From NCBI RefSeq assembly GCF_018861065.1, contig NZ_JAHKQO010000022.1:62001-126000 (forward strand): DNA of 64,000 nucleotides, in the 5' to 3' direction. The notes beneath the pieces were generated by a model that was not told the origin of the DNA, did not search any database, and was given only the letters and a program-made list of their open reading frames with translations. Shown in pieces: positions 50,670 through 60,251 of the stretch. Positions within the stretch are counted from its first letter, which is position 1. Every line of letters begins with the position of its first letter. This stretch comes from Paraglaciecola arctica (GTDB lineage: Bacteria; Pseudomonadota; Gammaproteobacteria; Enterobacterales; Alteromonadaceae). A program made the position numbers and the translations under genes.

Positions 50670-51509
50670 ATGTGTAGCGTACGACAAATATACCAAAAAT
50701 ATTGGATAGTGCCTTGGTTGTGGTGGCTAGGTATCGTCATGCCTGGAGTGTGCTTTATTGTTACCTCAGTTGGTTTTTTGCTGGCGATGCATTGGCCCAA
50801 AAACTATCAAAATGTTGTTAACATCAGCCTCGATACTGATGTCGAATATTTAACTTTATCGGTGCATGGTGTAAAAGACTCACCAGCAAGTTGGAGTGAT
50901 GAATTACAACTCAAATATTCCCATCTGCAACAGATGCCGTTTAGTAAATTACATAGCCAACATATCAGTTTTGGCTGGCAACCCTATTCGGATAATGTTC
51001 TTAATTGTTCTGTTGATGGTAAAAAAATTGGCGAGCAGTTAGGTGAGAAATTCGCGTATTTACCTAAGCTTCAAGGCGTGCATTTAGTGGGACACAGTTG
51101 TGGCTCGTTCGTTATATTGGGAATATGTGAGGCTCTAAAAGTGCGAAATGAGGCTTTGAGTATTCAGACTACCTACTTAGATCCTGTATCTGTTTATTCA
51201 GGCATTTTTTGGGACTATGGTATTAAATATTTTGGTAGCTGCGCAAACTTCAGTGATGCCTATATTGATACCCAAGACACTGTTCCTGGTAGTAATCAAG
51301 CGCTTAAAAATGCTGTGACTTTTGATGTGACACAAATTAGGGTGCAGAATAAATTGAACCATGCACCGCACGCCTGGCCAACGCAATTTTATATCCATGC
51401 TTTAAGAGAAAAGCAGGTGCCGATTTACTTTAATTCGGTAAACAAACTCAGCTCAGAATATCCAAAAAATACCCTGACTATTTGGCCATACGCATACAAG
51501 TCAAAGTAA
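50670..51509 (+). CDS. Membrane-anchored alpha/beta hydrolase-like protein
   Basis: The 279-residue protein has an N-terminal membrane helix (WWLGIVMPGVCFIVTSVGFLL). The lipase-type elbow GVHLVGHSCGSF (GxSxG with Ser near residue 155), a likely Asp (TTYLDPVSV) and a late His (LNHAPHAWPTQFYI) complete a catalytic triad. I do not recognise a named family. It is divergent from the ABC ATPase gene by 229 bp at the cluster edge. It could be an esterase acting on the product or an unrelated gene. Confidence 0.72.
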   Translation: MCSVRQIYQKYWIVPWLWWLGIVMPGVCFIVTSVGFLLAMHWPKNYQNVVNISLDTDVEYLTLSVHGVKDSPASWSDELQLKYSHLQQMPFSKLHSQHISFGWQPYSDNVLNCSVDGKKIGEQLGEKFAYLPKLQGVHLVGHSCGSFVILGICEALKVRNEALSIQTTYLDPVSVYSGIFWDYGIKYFGSCANFSDAYIDTQDTVPGSNQALKNAVTFDVTQIRVQNKLNHAPHAWPTQFYIHALREKQVPIYFNSVNKLSSEYPKNTLTIWPYAYKSK

Positions 51510-51595
51510 TTGCTAATGAATTATTAGCTTTGAGAAGTAAACCGTAGGCAAACATTTCAGTTTTTGTAATCGAACCACAAAATAGCGCATTCATA

Positions 51596-52315
51596 TCACT
51601 GAGGTGATTTATACAACACCCCATTTATAAGGGTTTCTTCCCTTGAATCTGGATCTTCTACTCTGCCAGTGAGGGTTTCCCAAAGGCCTAAATCTTCTCG
51701 AGACCACCATAAAAATGGGCGAGACAATTGTTTTTCTACTACGTCAAAGCCCGCCTTTTCTAAAAGCTGTAAATATTCCAGATCGGTTTTTTGTACATGC
51801 ATGGGATGCCGAAATAACACCCGAATAACCGTAGAATGGATATAACGTCGACAAGACTCAGCAAACAACAAACAACCGTCCGGCTTAAGTACACGATGGA
51901 ATTCTTTAATCGCAGAATCTTGATCCACTATATGATGAAAGGTTTGATGACAAAAAATCATATCAACGGAGTTATCTGGCAAGTCAATTTCTGCGGCATT
52001 GTTAATCAAAAATTCGATATTAGCCTGACATTTTTGACCATTGCTGCCGGCCTTATCAACCACATCTGGATCCACATCCAATCCAATAATAGTATTGGGA
52101 GAGAATCGATTATCTAGTTCAATTAGTGAATGCCCAAAGCCTGAACCAATGTCTAATATGGTGTGAAATCGTTTTGGTTTATCTTCAGGAATTAATTTTT
52201 CTAGATCATCGAGTGCTCTTCTTAATACATGTATTAGCCATGTATCAGTGTTTAGAAACCAATCACCAAATTTACTTTCTCTTACCCAAGCTTTTTTAAT
52301 GTCTACTTTGCTCAA
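51596..52315 (-). CDS. Class I SAM-dependent methyltransferase
   Basis: The 239-residue protein has the SAM-binding motif I, TILDIGSGFGHSLIELDNRF. IGLDVDPDVVDKA, FCHQTFHHIVDQDSAIKEFH and FHRVLKPDGCLLFAES follow. The length and C-terminal aromatic segment (RPFLWWSREDLGLWE) are compatible with the methyltransferase of arylpolyene clusters (ApeA), which adds the ring methyl in E. coli. Its place at the outer edge and beside trkA leaves open whether it belongs to the cluster. Confidence 0.82.
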   Translation of the reverse strand: MSKVDIKKAWVRESKFGDWFLNTDTWLIHVLRRALDDLEKLIPEDKPKRFHTILDIGSGFGHSLIELDNRFSPNTIIGLDVDPDVVDKAGSNGQKCQANIEFLINNAAEIDLPDNSVDMIFCHQTFHHIVDQDSAIKEFHRVLKPDGCLLFAESCRRYIHSTVIRVLFRHPMHVQKTDLEYLQLLEKAGFDVVEKQLSRPFLWWSREDLGLWETLTGRVEDPDSREETLINGVLYKSPQ

Positions 52316-52478
52316 TTGCTTGCCTCTTCCTTTTTACCTTTCAGACGCTGCGGCGTACCAAACACTTTAATTACGTAAATTGAACTTCTGAATTGGGCTG
52401 CGTGCTACCTCGAATAATTATTCTAATCTATAAAAAGTTACGGTTCACGGAAAAAACAGTCAGTTTATTTGCTAATCA

Positions 52479-53858
52479 CTACCCAAAAAAGAATGCACTG
52501 GGTTGGAATAATTTCTCCACATGACTGATAAACTTCTTATCAACCAAGAATAGAATAACGTGGTCATTGGCTTCAATTTTGGTATCACCATGAGCAATAA
52601 TTACCTCATCACTACGAACTATTGCGCCTATAGTGGTCCCAGGAGGAAGTTTAATTTCACGGATTTCGCGACCTACTACTTTTGAGGTATTTTGATCGCC
52701 ATGGGCGATTGCCTCAATCGCTTCTGCTGCACCTCGCCTTAGTGAGTAAACATTTACTATGTCTCCACGCCTTATGTGAGTGAGAAGGGCAGAGATGGTG
52801 GCTTGTTGAGGTGAAAACGCAATATCAATTTCGCCACCTTGTACTAAATCAACATAAGCGCCGCGCTGGATGAGTACCATGGCTTTTGCCGCACCTAGTC
52901 GTTTAGCTAACATGGCCGACATGATGTTCGCTTCGTCATCGTTAGTGACAGCTATAAATGCGTCTACTTGTTCGACGTTTTCTTCGGTTAACAACTCATG
53001 ATCTGAAGCATCACCCGCAAAAACAATGGTTTTGTCTAAGTGGGCCGACAGGTATTTGGCTCGTTCGGGACTAAACTCGATTAACTTCACATTGTGGTTA
53101 TGTTCTAACATTTTGGCTAAACCGGCGCCAATGAGTCCTCCACCAGCAATCATTATTCGTTTGTAACTTGATTCCAATTTCTGCAGTTCACTCATAACCG
53201 CACGAATATGTTTAGTTGCAGCAATAAAAAACACTTCGTCATCGGCTTCGATAATTGTGGTGCCTAGGGGGCGAATAGGTTTTCCGCGGCGATATATGGC
53301 GGCCACTCGGGTTTCAACATTAGGAATATGTTCTTTAAGTGTAGAAAGGGCATGGCCTACCAAGAGGCCGCCGTAGTAGGCTTTTACTGCTACCAAGCTG
53401 GCTTTACCCTCTGCAAATTCCACCACTTGTAACGCCCCGGGGTAATCTATCAGGCGTTTTATTGCCTTAGTGACTAATTGCTCTGGGGCAATAAGGTGGT
53501 CCACAGGTACGTCTTGATGTTTAAATAATTGCTCTTGATAAATGATGTATTGCTCAGAGCGTACACGGGCGATTTTTGTTGGGGTTTTGAATAGGCTATA
53601 GGCAACTTGGCAGGCCATCATATTGCTTTCATCGCTGTTAGTCACTGCAATCAGCATGTCGGCGTCTTCTGCCCCTGCTTTTTTCAGAATATCTGGATGC
53701 GATCCCATCCCTGCCACAACCTGCAAATCTAACCTGTCTTGCAAATGCCTCAGGGTATTGGGATCTGAATCAATTACGGTGATTTCATTTTTTTCACCGA
53801 CTAAATTTTCAGCTAGAGTAGCGCCAACTTGACCTGCACCAAGGATAATTATCTTCAT
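52479..53858 (-). CDS. trkA: Trk system potassium uptake regulator TrkA
   Basis: TrkA is the cytosolic NAD(H)-binding ring that gates the TrkH channel. The 459-residue product has two RCK modules, each with a Rossmann glycine motif: [20 protein letters not shown] at the N-terminus and [20 protein letters not shown] near residue 235. TrkA-C domains follow. It is the last gene of def-fmt-rsmB-trkA. Its partner trkH lies at 19402, on the other side of the pigment cluster. Confidence 0.96.
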   Translation of the reverse strand: MKIIILGAGQVGATLAENLVGEKNEITVIDSDPNTLRHLQDRLDLQVVAGMGSHPDILKKAGAEDADMLIAVTNSDESNMMACQVAYSLFKTPTKIARVRSEQYIIYQEQLFKHQDVPVDHLIAPEQLVTKAIKRLIDYPGALQVVEFAEGKASLVAVKAYYGGLLVGHALSTLKEHIPNVETRVAAIYRRGKPIRPLGTTIIEADDEVFFIAATKHIRAVMSELQKLESSYKRIMIAGGGLIGAGLAKMLEHNHNVKLIEFSPERAKYLSAHLDKTIVFAGDASDHELLTEENVEQVDAFIAVTNDDEANIMSAMLAKRLGAAKAMVLIQRGAYVDLVQGGEIDIAFSPQQATISALLTHIRRGDIVNVYSLRRGAAEAIEAIAHGDQNTSKVVGREIREIKLPPGTTIGAIVRSDEVIIAHGDTKIEANDHVILFLVDKKFISHVEKLFQPSAFFFG

Positions 53859-53880
53859 TTTTGGTCTTTAAACCTTATTA

Positions 53881-55185
53881 TTATTTAGACTTTAGCAGTC
53901 TGGCATAATAGAAACCATCCATTTGTTGATCTCCTGGCAAAATCTGTTTACCGGGTTTATCTACTGAATCGTTGCAGAACCTATTATCTAACGAAGCGTT
54001 AGGTGTTCGTGATAAAAAATCACTTATTTGTAAATGGTTTTCGTCGGGTAGAATAGAACAGGTTGCATACAACATCGTTCCTCCCGGTTTGATTAGTGCC
54101 CATATGGCGTCCAATATTTGTTTTTGAAGATTGACCAAAACTTCAATGTCTTTGGCTTTACGTAACCACTTTATGTCTGGATGGCGGCGAATGATACCCG
54201 TCGCTGAGCAGGGTGCATCAAGCAAAACTCGGTCGAATAGGTGTCCGTCCCACCATTGTTCGGGCAAAGTTGCATCACCTATTACGATTTCGGCGTTGTG
54301 TCCCAGCCTGTTTAAATTTTCCTCAATCTTAAAGGCTCGCTGTTGATTTATCTCGAGTGCAACAATTTTAGCTATATTGGGTTGCGATTCGATTATATGA
54401 CAGGTTTTCCCCCCCGGTGCAGCACAACAGTCTAAGATAGTTTCATTCAGAGCGGGCTCTAGGTAATGAGCTGCAAGTTGTGCCGCACCGTCTTGAACGG
54501 CAAACCACCCCTTATCGAATCCAGGTAAACTTGTTACGTCATAACCCTTTGATAATATTATGGCTTCTGGGTGCTCAGTTGATAGGGTAAAATCGATACT
54601 GGCATTTCCTAGCGTTTCTACGAAATCAACATGGGAAATTTGTTGAGTATTGACCCTGAGCCAAATTGGGGCCTTTTGCTGCATATTACCAATTAAATCG
54701 ATAAAACCATCTTGATATTCAGCTTCTAGCTTTTTGAATAACCACTTTGGTAAACCCGAAGCTATTTGTTGATTTGGGGCTTGTTGTAGTGAAATTTCTT
54801 CTCTAATAAATGTACGCAAGATAGCGTTGACCAATCCTTTCATGGCCTGGGTATTGAGAGGTTGGCAAGCAGCTACAGTTTCCGACACCGCTGCGTGTTG
54901 ACTAACCCGGCTAAAAGCTAATTGGTAAAACCCTAACATAATCAACTGTTCTACAATCTTGTAGCGGTTTTTTAAGGGCTTATCGAGTAGTTTTCTGAGC
55001 CAAAACTGTAAAATAGGCAAATTGCGCAAAACACCGTAGACCATCTCTTGAAGCCAAGCTTTATCTTGCTCTTTATGAGGTAATTGGGCCAATGGGAGAC
55101 ATTCTCTTGCAGATTGCCCTTCTTCTAAAATTTGATGAAGTACTTTGGCGGCATCAGCTCGTAGGTTCAAAAATCTAGGCTTCAT
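53881..55185 (-). CDS. rsmB: 16S rRNA (cytosine-967-C5)-methyltransferase
   Basis: RsmB methylates C967 of 16S rRNA. The 434-residue product has a NusB-like N-terminal domain (about residues 1-140) and a SAM domain with ILDCCAAPGGKTCHIIES, VLLDAPCSATGIIRRHPDIK and the catalytic Cys in LYATCSILPDEN. It follows fmt with a 10-bp gap and precedes trkA by 22 bp. Length is normal. Confidence 0.96.
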   Translation of the reverse strand: MKPRFLNLRADAAKVLHQILEEGQSARECLPLAQLPHKEQDKAWLQEMVYGVLRNLPILQFWLRKLLDKPLKNRYKIVEQLIMLGFYQLAFSRVSQHAAVSETVAACQPLNTQAMKGLVNAILRTFIREEISLQQAPNQQIASGLPKWLFKKLEAEYQDGFIDLIGNMQQKAPIWLRVNTQQISHVDFVETLGNASIDFTLSTEHPEAIILSKGYDVTSLPGFDKGWFAVQDGAAQLAAHYLEPALNETILDCCAAPGGKTCHIIESQPNIAKIVALEINQQRAFKIEENLNRLGHNAEIVIGDATLPEQWWDGHLFDRVLLDAPCSATGIIRRHPDIKWLRKAKDIEVLVNLQKQILDAIWALIKPGGTMLYATCSILPDENHLQISDFLSRTPNASLDNRFCNDSVDKPGKQILPGDQQMDGFYYARLLKSK

Positions 55186-55195
55186 GAAACATAAT

Positions 55196-56140
55196 TCATA
55201 TTAGTGAGTGACCTTCAACAAACCAATCCGCTCTGCCGTTTAAGACATCGGCAGCTAACATCGGCTTTTTGCCAGGCAGTTGCAGTTTTGTGATTAATAA
55301 GCTGTTATTGCCAGTAGCCACCAAAATTCCTTGCTTATCTGATTTAATAATCTCGCCCGGCGGGGTAGTAGCACTGTTACTTATAACCACTTCAGAAGCG
55401 TACACTTTAATATTAGCGTTATTTCGCGTGAAAAAAGCCACCGGCCAAGGATTAAAAGCACGGATATTTCTTTCAATTTGTTCAGCTGATAAATGCCAAT
55501 CAATTTTGGCTTCTTCTTTTGACAGTTTTTTTGCATAACTGGCAAGTTTATCATCTTGGATTTGAGGTTGAAGTTCAGTTAAAGAATCCAAAGTTTCCAA
55601 AAGCGCTGTTGGGCCCATTTCTGCCAGCTTTTGATATAAGGTCGCACTGGTATCATCTTTGGAGATGGTAAGAGAATGTTTTAATAACATTGCTCCTGTA
55701 TCTAACCCCTCGTCCATTTGCATAACGGTTACACCAGTCTCACTGTCTCCAGCCCATAGCGATCTCTGGATTGGGGCGGCCCCTCGCCATTTAGGCAGTA
55801 ATGAACCATGTACATTAAGGCATCCCAATTTAGGAGCGTTTAAAATGCCACTAGGCAGAATCAAACCATAGGCCACTACCACCATGATATCGGCATTTAA
55901 CTCGGCCAAAGCCAATTGTGACTCCTGAGTTTTTAGCGATTCTGGCTGGAAAACAGCTAGGTCATGTTTCAAAGCTAACTGTTTTACCGCACTGGCTTGT
56001 AATTTTTTGCCTCTACCAGCTGGACGGTCTGGTTGACTGTAAACAGCAATGACGTCATGTTCGGAATCAATTAGTGCTTGCAAGTGCAATGCTGCAAACT
56101 CGGGAGTCCCAGCAAATATAATTTTTAAGGGCTTTTTCAA
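55196..56140 (-). CDS. fmt: Methionyl-tRNA formyltransferase
   Basis: Fmt formylates initiator Met-tRNA. The 314-residue product has [18 protein letters not shown] at the N-terminus. [14 protein letters not shown] and the catalytic block [20 protein letters not shown] (Asn, His) follow. The C-terminal OB-type domain is present. It lies 7 bp after def in the same operon, the usual pairing of start-codon enzymes. Confidence 0.96.
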   Translation of the reverse strand: MKKPLKIIFAGTPEFAALHLQALIDSEHDVIAVYSQPDRPAGRGKKLQASAVKQLALKHDLAVFQPESLKTQESQLALAELNADIMVVVAYGLILPSGILNAPKLGCLNVHGSLLPKWRGAAPIQRSLWAGDSETGVTVMQMDEGLDTGAMLLKHSLTISKDDTSATLYQKLAEMGPTALLETLDSLTELQPQIQDDKLASYAKKLSKEEAKIDWHLSAEQIERNIRAFNPWPVAFFTRNNANIKVYASEVVISNSATTPPGEIIKSDKQGILVATGNNSLLITKLQLPGKKPMLAADVLNGRADWFVEGHSLI

Positions 56141-56147
56141 TTGTGTT

Positions 56148-56657
56148 TTAGCCTCTTGCCGCGAGTCGGGCTTCTTTTTCTAACTTAGTCTTTATTCTTT
56201 GGCGTTTAAGAGGAGATAGATAATCTACAAATAACTTACCTTTTAAATGGTCTAATTCATGTTGAATACAGATAGCCAACAAACCGTCTGCTTCTAAGGA
56301 AAAAGGTTTGCCCGTTTTATCAAGTGCCTCAACTGTAATTTTTTCAGATCTTTCGACTTGTGCATAATTGTTGGGTACTGACAAACAACCTTCTTCGCTA
56401 ATGGTTTTGCCTTCTCTGTGAGTAATTTCAGGATTGATAAATACTAAAGGTTCATCTTGATTTTCAGAGACGTCCATCACCACCAATCGTTTATGAATGT
56501 TGACCTGTGTTGCCGCTAAACCAATACCGTTTTCATCACGCATAGTTTCAAACATATCGCTGATTAAGGCGGTAATCGATTTATCAACATCTTCAATTTT
56601 TTTTGCTACTGTGCGCAATCTCTCATCGGGAAAGCGCAATACATCTAATATTGCCAT
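56148..56657 (-). CDS. def: Peptide deformylase
   Basis: Def removes the formyl group from new proteins. I chose the ATG at 56657, giving [15 protein letters not shown] as in E. coli; a TTG at 56669 would add four residues. The three metal and active-site blocks are present: [18 protein letters not shown] with the ligand Cys, and QHELDHLKG with the two His and Glu. Length is about 169 residues. It is divergent from the LysM gene across about 200 bp. Confidence 0.96.
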   Translation of the reverse strand: MAILDVLRFPDERLRTVAKKIEDVDKSITALISDMFETMRDENGIGLAATQVNIHKRLVVMDVSENQDEPLVFINPEITHREGKTISEEGCLSVPNNYAQVERSEKITVEALDKTGKPFSLEADGLLAICIQHELDHLKGKLFVDYLSPLKRQRIKTKLEKEARLAARG

Positions 56658-56864
56658 TGTATTATTCAACTATAATGAGTCTCAGACTCAGGAACTAATG
56701 TAACCAATAGAAACTTTACGCTACAGTGATAGAGTTAGTATTGGTGTGTGTATTATTTACTATACGATCAAATAGAATTGACTATTTAATACGTTTCAAG
56801 CTGCGCTATTCTAGCGTAAATCGATCCAAAACATAATAGTCACTGCATCAAGGTGTATATAAGA

Positions 56865-57941
56865 ATGACGAGCAATAAATTAATTAGGTCGCTGTTACTG
56901 TTGGTGCTTTTGCCGATCTATAGTTTCGCACAGAGCATTTTGGTAAAGGATACCGCTCCTGAAGTGTATATAGTGCAAAAGGGCGATACTCTGTGGGGCA
57001 TTTCCAATATGTATTTGGACAAGCCTTGGCAATGGCCAGAGTTGTGGCGCACTAATACATATATCACTAATCCACACCTTATTTATCCCGGCGACGAATT
57101 ACGGTTAGTTAAAAACGAAAAAGGTGAAACTGTACTCAAAGTAAAAAGAGAGACAGCAAAGCCTGAAATAAAACTGTCTCCCGAGGGTGTTAAATCACTT
57201 AAAGCAGCCAATCCTATACCCGCGCTGCCATGGTCTGTTATTAAACCCTATATAGAAAATGAAATGATCATGACGCAACAGGTTTACGACCGTTATCCCT
57301 ATGTTCTAGGTAATGAAGAAGGCGCTGTGCGTTATACCACCGATAATCTAATACTCGGGAAAGCTGCGCGTCGCAGTAAAGAAAATTTAAGCATTGTAAG
57401 AAAACAAAATGAGTTGTTCGATATGGAAGGCAACTTTATCGGCTTACAAGTGCGCTATTTGGCGAAAGCTAAGTTAGTGGACACTGAGCTAAATAATCAG
57501 GCATTAATCAGAATATTAGAAGCTAACCTTGAAGTTAAACGCGGTGACAAAATAATTCCGGCAGTCACCGCTGAACCAAGTGAGGTTATGTTGGTCGCGG
57601 CTGAAAATCAAACCGGCTTCATTATTGACGACTTAGAACAGCATAATTTGCTGGGTAAATATAATGTGGTGGTGCTAGATCTCGGCTCAGACCAAGTTTC
57701 GGCCGGAATGGTAATGGGCATATATAGTCAGGGACCCAGAATAGTTGACGGAAAACAGCCTAAGTATGAAGGAGAGTCTGACACTATCCGCAGTGCCTTT
57801 AGCCAAGGGGATGAAATTAGTCAACCTGCTTTAAAGGTAGGCGAAGTGTTAGTGTTTAAGGCATTTGATACTGCGAGTTATGCACTTATTACCAAATCAG
57901 CTAAAGTCATTAAAAGGGGGATGATAGTCGCTAACCCCTAA
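56865..57941 (+). CDS. LysM domain envelope protein
   Basis: I chose the ATG at 56865; an in-frame GTG at 56853 adds four residues. The 358-residue product has a signal peptide (LIRSLLLLVLLPIYSFAQS). A LysM peptidoglycan-binding domain follows (VYIVQKGDTLWGISNMYLDK to YPGDELRLV). A large soluble C-terminal region of unknown fold comes last. A LysM protein in this spot, divergent from def and upstream of dprA, is common in gammaproteobacteria. The role is probably binding to or surveying the cell wall. Confidence 0.9.
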   Translation: MTSNKLIRSLLLLVLLPIYSFAQSILVKDTAPEVYIVQKGDTLWGISNMYLDKPWQWPELWRTNTYITNPHLIYPGDELRLVKNEKGETVLKVKRETAKPEIKLSPEGVKSLKAANPIPALPWSVIKPYIENEMIMTQQVYDRYPYVLGNEEGAVRYTTDNLILGKAARRSKENLSIVRKQNELFDMEGNFIGLQVRYLAKAKLVDTELNNQALIRILEANLEVKRGDKIIPAVTAEPSEVMLVAAENQTGFIIDDLEQHNLLGKYNVVVLDLGSDQVSAGMVMGIYSQGPRIVDGKQPKYEGESDTIRSAFSQGDEISQPALKVGEVLVFKAFDTASYALITKSAKVIKRGMIVANP

Positions 57942-57977
57942 AGAGTTCAATTATAGGGATCGTCTAAGGAGCAAGAG

Positions 57978-59114
57978 ATGCAACAGGATGTTGAGGCTAG
58001 CGGCACTGAGGGCCGTGAACTTGAAAATTGGTTGAAGCTAACTCAGATCCCTAATTTTTCCGTAGCAAGTTTATTTAAATTAAAGGAAAAACATGCAATT
58101 GGGTTGGCTGATTTGTTTGTTGCTCCTAAAGCATCGTTATTACAAATTGGCTTCAAACAACTTCAAATTGAAGCCATATTGCGCCCTAATGAGTGTCTCA
58201 TTAGTACTAGTCTAGAATGGCTCAATGCTAAGGAAAATCGTTTTCTAATTCACTTTGAGCACCCTCAATATCCTAGTTTACTGAAGCAAATAGCCAGTCC
58301 TCCGCCACTGTTATTTGGCTATGGTAATCCTCAAGAACTGAATAATTATCAACTCGCTATGGTAGGAAGTCGCTCTCCCAGCCCACAGGGAAGAGAAAAT
58401 GCCCATTTTTTCGCATCCCGTTTAGGTGAGTGTGGTTGGACAATTACCAGCGGTTTAGCCCTTGGTATTGACGGTTTGTCGCATCGAGGAGCGGTATCAG
58501 GCGGTTATACAACTATCGCTGTTTTGGGCACTGCCATTGATAAAATGTATCCTCGCCACCATATCAAACTAGCCGAAGATATTTTGCAAAATAACGGCGT
58601 GATTATTTCTGAATTTGCACCTGCTACAAAAGGGCGACCAGAGTACTTTCCGAGACGCAATCGTATTATTAGTGGATTGTCTGTTGGTACTTTAATTGTT
58701 GAAGCGGCGATAAAGAGTGGTTCATTAATTACTGCAAGATACGCTTTAGAGCAAAACAGAGAAGTATTTGCGCTGCCAGGAAATATTCACAACCCTATGT
58801 CAGCGGGTTGTCATCATTTGATTCAACAGGGTGCAAAGTTAGTAACATGTGTAGGAGATATTAATGAGGAGTTTCAACATCTCATTTCGCCAGAATCGAG
58901 TGAAAAAGTTGATAAATTGCAAAAAAATACAACACAAAGCTTGGCTTCAGACAAATTGTTAGATAGTGTAGATTTTGAAGTCACCCCACTAGATATAGTG
59001 GCTCAGCGCAGCGGCATAGAAGTAACAGAAGTAATGTCACAATTATTAGAATATGAATTGCGTGGTTTAGTGATTGCTGTTTCCGGCGGTTACATTAAAT
59101 TGGGGGAAAAATAG
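57978..59114 (+). CDS. dprA: DNA-processing protein DprA
   Basis: DprA binds incoming single-stranded DNA and loads RecA during natural transformation. The 378-residue product has an N-terminal SAM-like helical domain, the Rossmann-fold core with [39 protein letters not shown] and [20 protein letters not shown], and a C-terminal winged-helix domain. It starts 36 bp after the LysM gene and ends 1 bp before smg. Confidence 0.95.
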   Translation: MQQDVEASGTEGRELENWLKLTQIPNFSVASLFKLKEKHAIGLADLFVAPKASLLQIGFKQLQIEAILRPNECLISTSLEWLNAKENRFLIHFEHPQYPSLLKQIASPPPLLFGYGNPQELNNYQLAMVGSRSPSPQGRENAHFFASRLGECGWTITSGLALGIDGLSHRGAVSGGYTTIAVLGTAIDKMYPRHHIKLAEDILQNNGVIISEFAPATKGRPEYFPRRNRIISGLSVGTLIVEAAIKSGSLITARYALEQNREVFALPGNIHNPMSAGCHHLIQQGAKLVTCVGDINEEFQHLISPESSEKVDKLQKNTTQSLASDKLLDSVDFEVTPLDIVAQRSGIEVTEVMSQLLEYELRGLVIAVSGGYIKLGEK

Positions 59115-59115
59115 T

Positions 59116-59592
59116 ATGTTCGATATCCTCATGTATCTATTTGAAAACTTTATTCACAGTGAAACTGAAATTCGCGTTGATCAAGACGAGCTTACAGATG
59201 AATTAATTCGAGCCGGCTTTCATCACGATGAAATTTATAAAGCGCTGTCTTGGCTAGAAAAACTTGCTGCACTGCAAGAAACCGATATCAAACCCTATTT
59301 GGCCAAAGGGCCTAATTCTTTTGTAACTCGAATCTATACTCAAGATGAAGAAATGCGTTTGGATGTTGAATGCCGTGGTTTTCTAATGTTCTTAGAGCAA
59401 ATTAATGTATTGGATTCGTCTATTCGAGAAATGGTAATCGATAGAGTGATGGAAATCGATTCTAAAGAATTTTGCTTAGAGGATTTGAAGTGGGTAGTGC
59501 TGATGGTGCTATTTAATGTGCCAGGAAAAGAAAATGCATACGCTCAGATGGAAGATTTGTTGTTTGAAGAACCAGAAGGCCCACTGCACTGA
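59116..59592 (+). CDS. smg: Smg family protein (DUF494)
   Basis: I chose the ATG at 59116, giving [20 protein letters not shown] as in E. coli Smg; a longer frame into dprA is not credible. The 158-residue acidic helical protein matches the Smg/DUF494 family throughout ([35 protein letters not shown]). Its function is not settled, though it is nearly always found beside dprA and the zinc-ribbon gene. Confidence 0.94.
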   Translation: MFDILMYLFENFIHSETEIRVDQDELTDELIRAGFHHDEIYKALSWLEKLAALQETDIKPYLAKGPNSFVTRIYTQDEEMRLDVECRGFLMFLEQINVLDSSIREMVIDRVMEIDSKEFCLEDLKWVVLMVLFNVPGKENAYAQMEDLLFEEPEGPLH

Positions 59593-59630
59593 TTGTGTTT
59601 TATCTATGAATATTAAGAGTGATCTGTAAC

Positions 59631-60191
59631 ATGTCTAAGATTGATCACTCATTGTTTTCTGCCAGTGCCACTGAGCAAGCCTTCGGACCTTGCCCTCAAT
59701 GTAATGCTAAATTAACTATCAGACGAGGAAAGTCTGGAGCTTTTATTGGTTGCAGTCATTATCCTGAATGTGACTTTTCCAAACCCCTACACGAATATGA
59801 AAGCCCCGAGATTAAAATCATAGAAGGCTCTTCGTGTCCTAAATGCCAATCTTTGTTGGTCATTAAAAAAGGGCGTTTTGGGTTGTTCATTGGCTGCAGC
59901 GATTTCCCTGAGTGTGATTATATTCAGTCAAACTCCAACAGCGAAGATACCAAACTAACTTGTCCCGCCTGTAAAAAAGGCCATATTACTAAACGCACAA
60001 ATAAGTTTGGCAAGTCATTTTTTGCATGTGATAATTACCCAAAATGTAAATACCTATTGAATTTTCCTCCTGTTGCTCATCCCTGTCCAAAATGCAACTG
60101 GCCTATTATGCAACAGAAAAAAGGAGCGTCTGAAGTTGAATTGATATGCCCACAGAAGCAATGCCAATGTAAGATCCCTAAACCACAATAA
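59631..60191 (+). CDS. Topoisomerase I-type zinc-ribbon protein (YrdD-like)
   Basis: I chose the ATG at 59631; an in-frame GTG lies four codons earlier. The 186-residue product has four tandem cysteine-pair modules like the C-terminal zinc ribbons of topoisomerase I: CPQCNAKLTIRRGKSGAFIG, CPKCQSLLVIKKGRFGLFIG, CPACKKGHITKRTNKFGKS and CPKCNWPIMQQ, each followed by a second Cys pair. No topoisomerase catalytic domain is present. The gene accompanies smg and tsaC as yrdD does in E. coli. Confidence 0.92.
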   Translation: MSKIDHSLFSASATEQAFGPCPQCNAKLTIRRGKSGAFIGCSHYPECDFSKPLHEYESPEIKIIEGSSCPKCQSLLVIKKGRFGLFIGCSDFPECDYIQSNSNSEDTKLTCPACKKGHITKRTNKFGKSFFACDNYPKCKYLLNFPPVAHPCPKCNWPIMQQKKGASEVELICPQKQCQCKIPKPQ

Positions 60192-60251
60192 TTCCACAAA
60201 CCTCTCCCTCTACCCGGGCAGAGTTTTTAACTATTTTATTAGATATTGACC

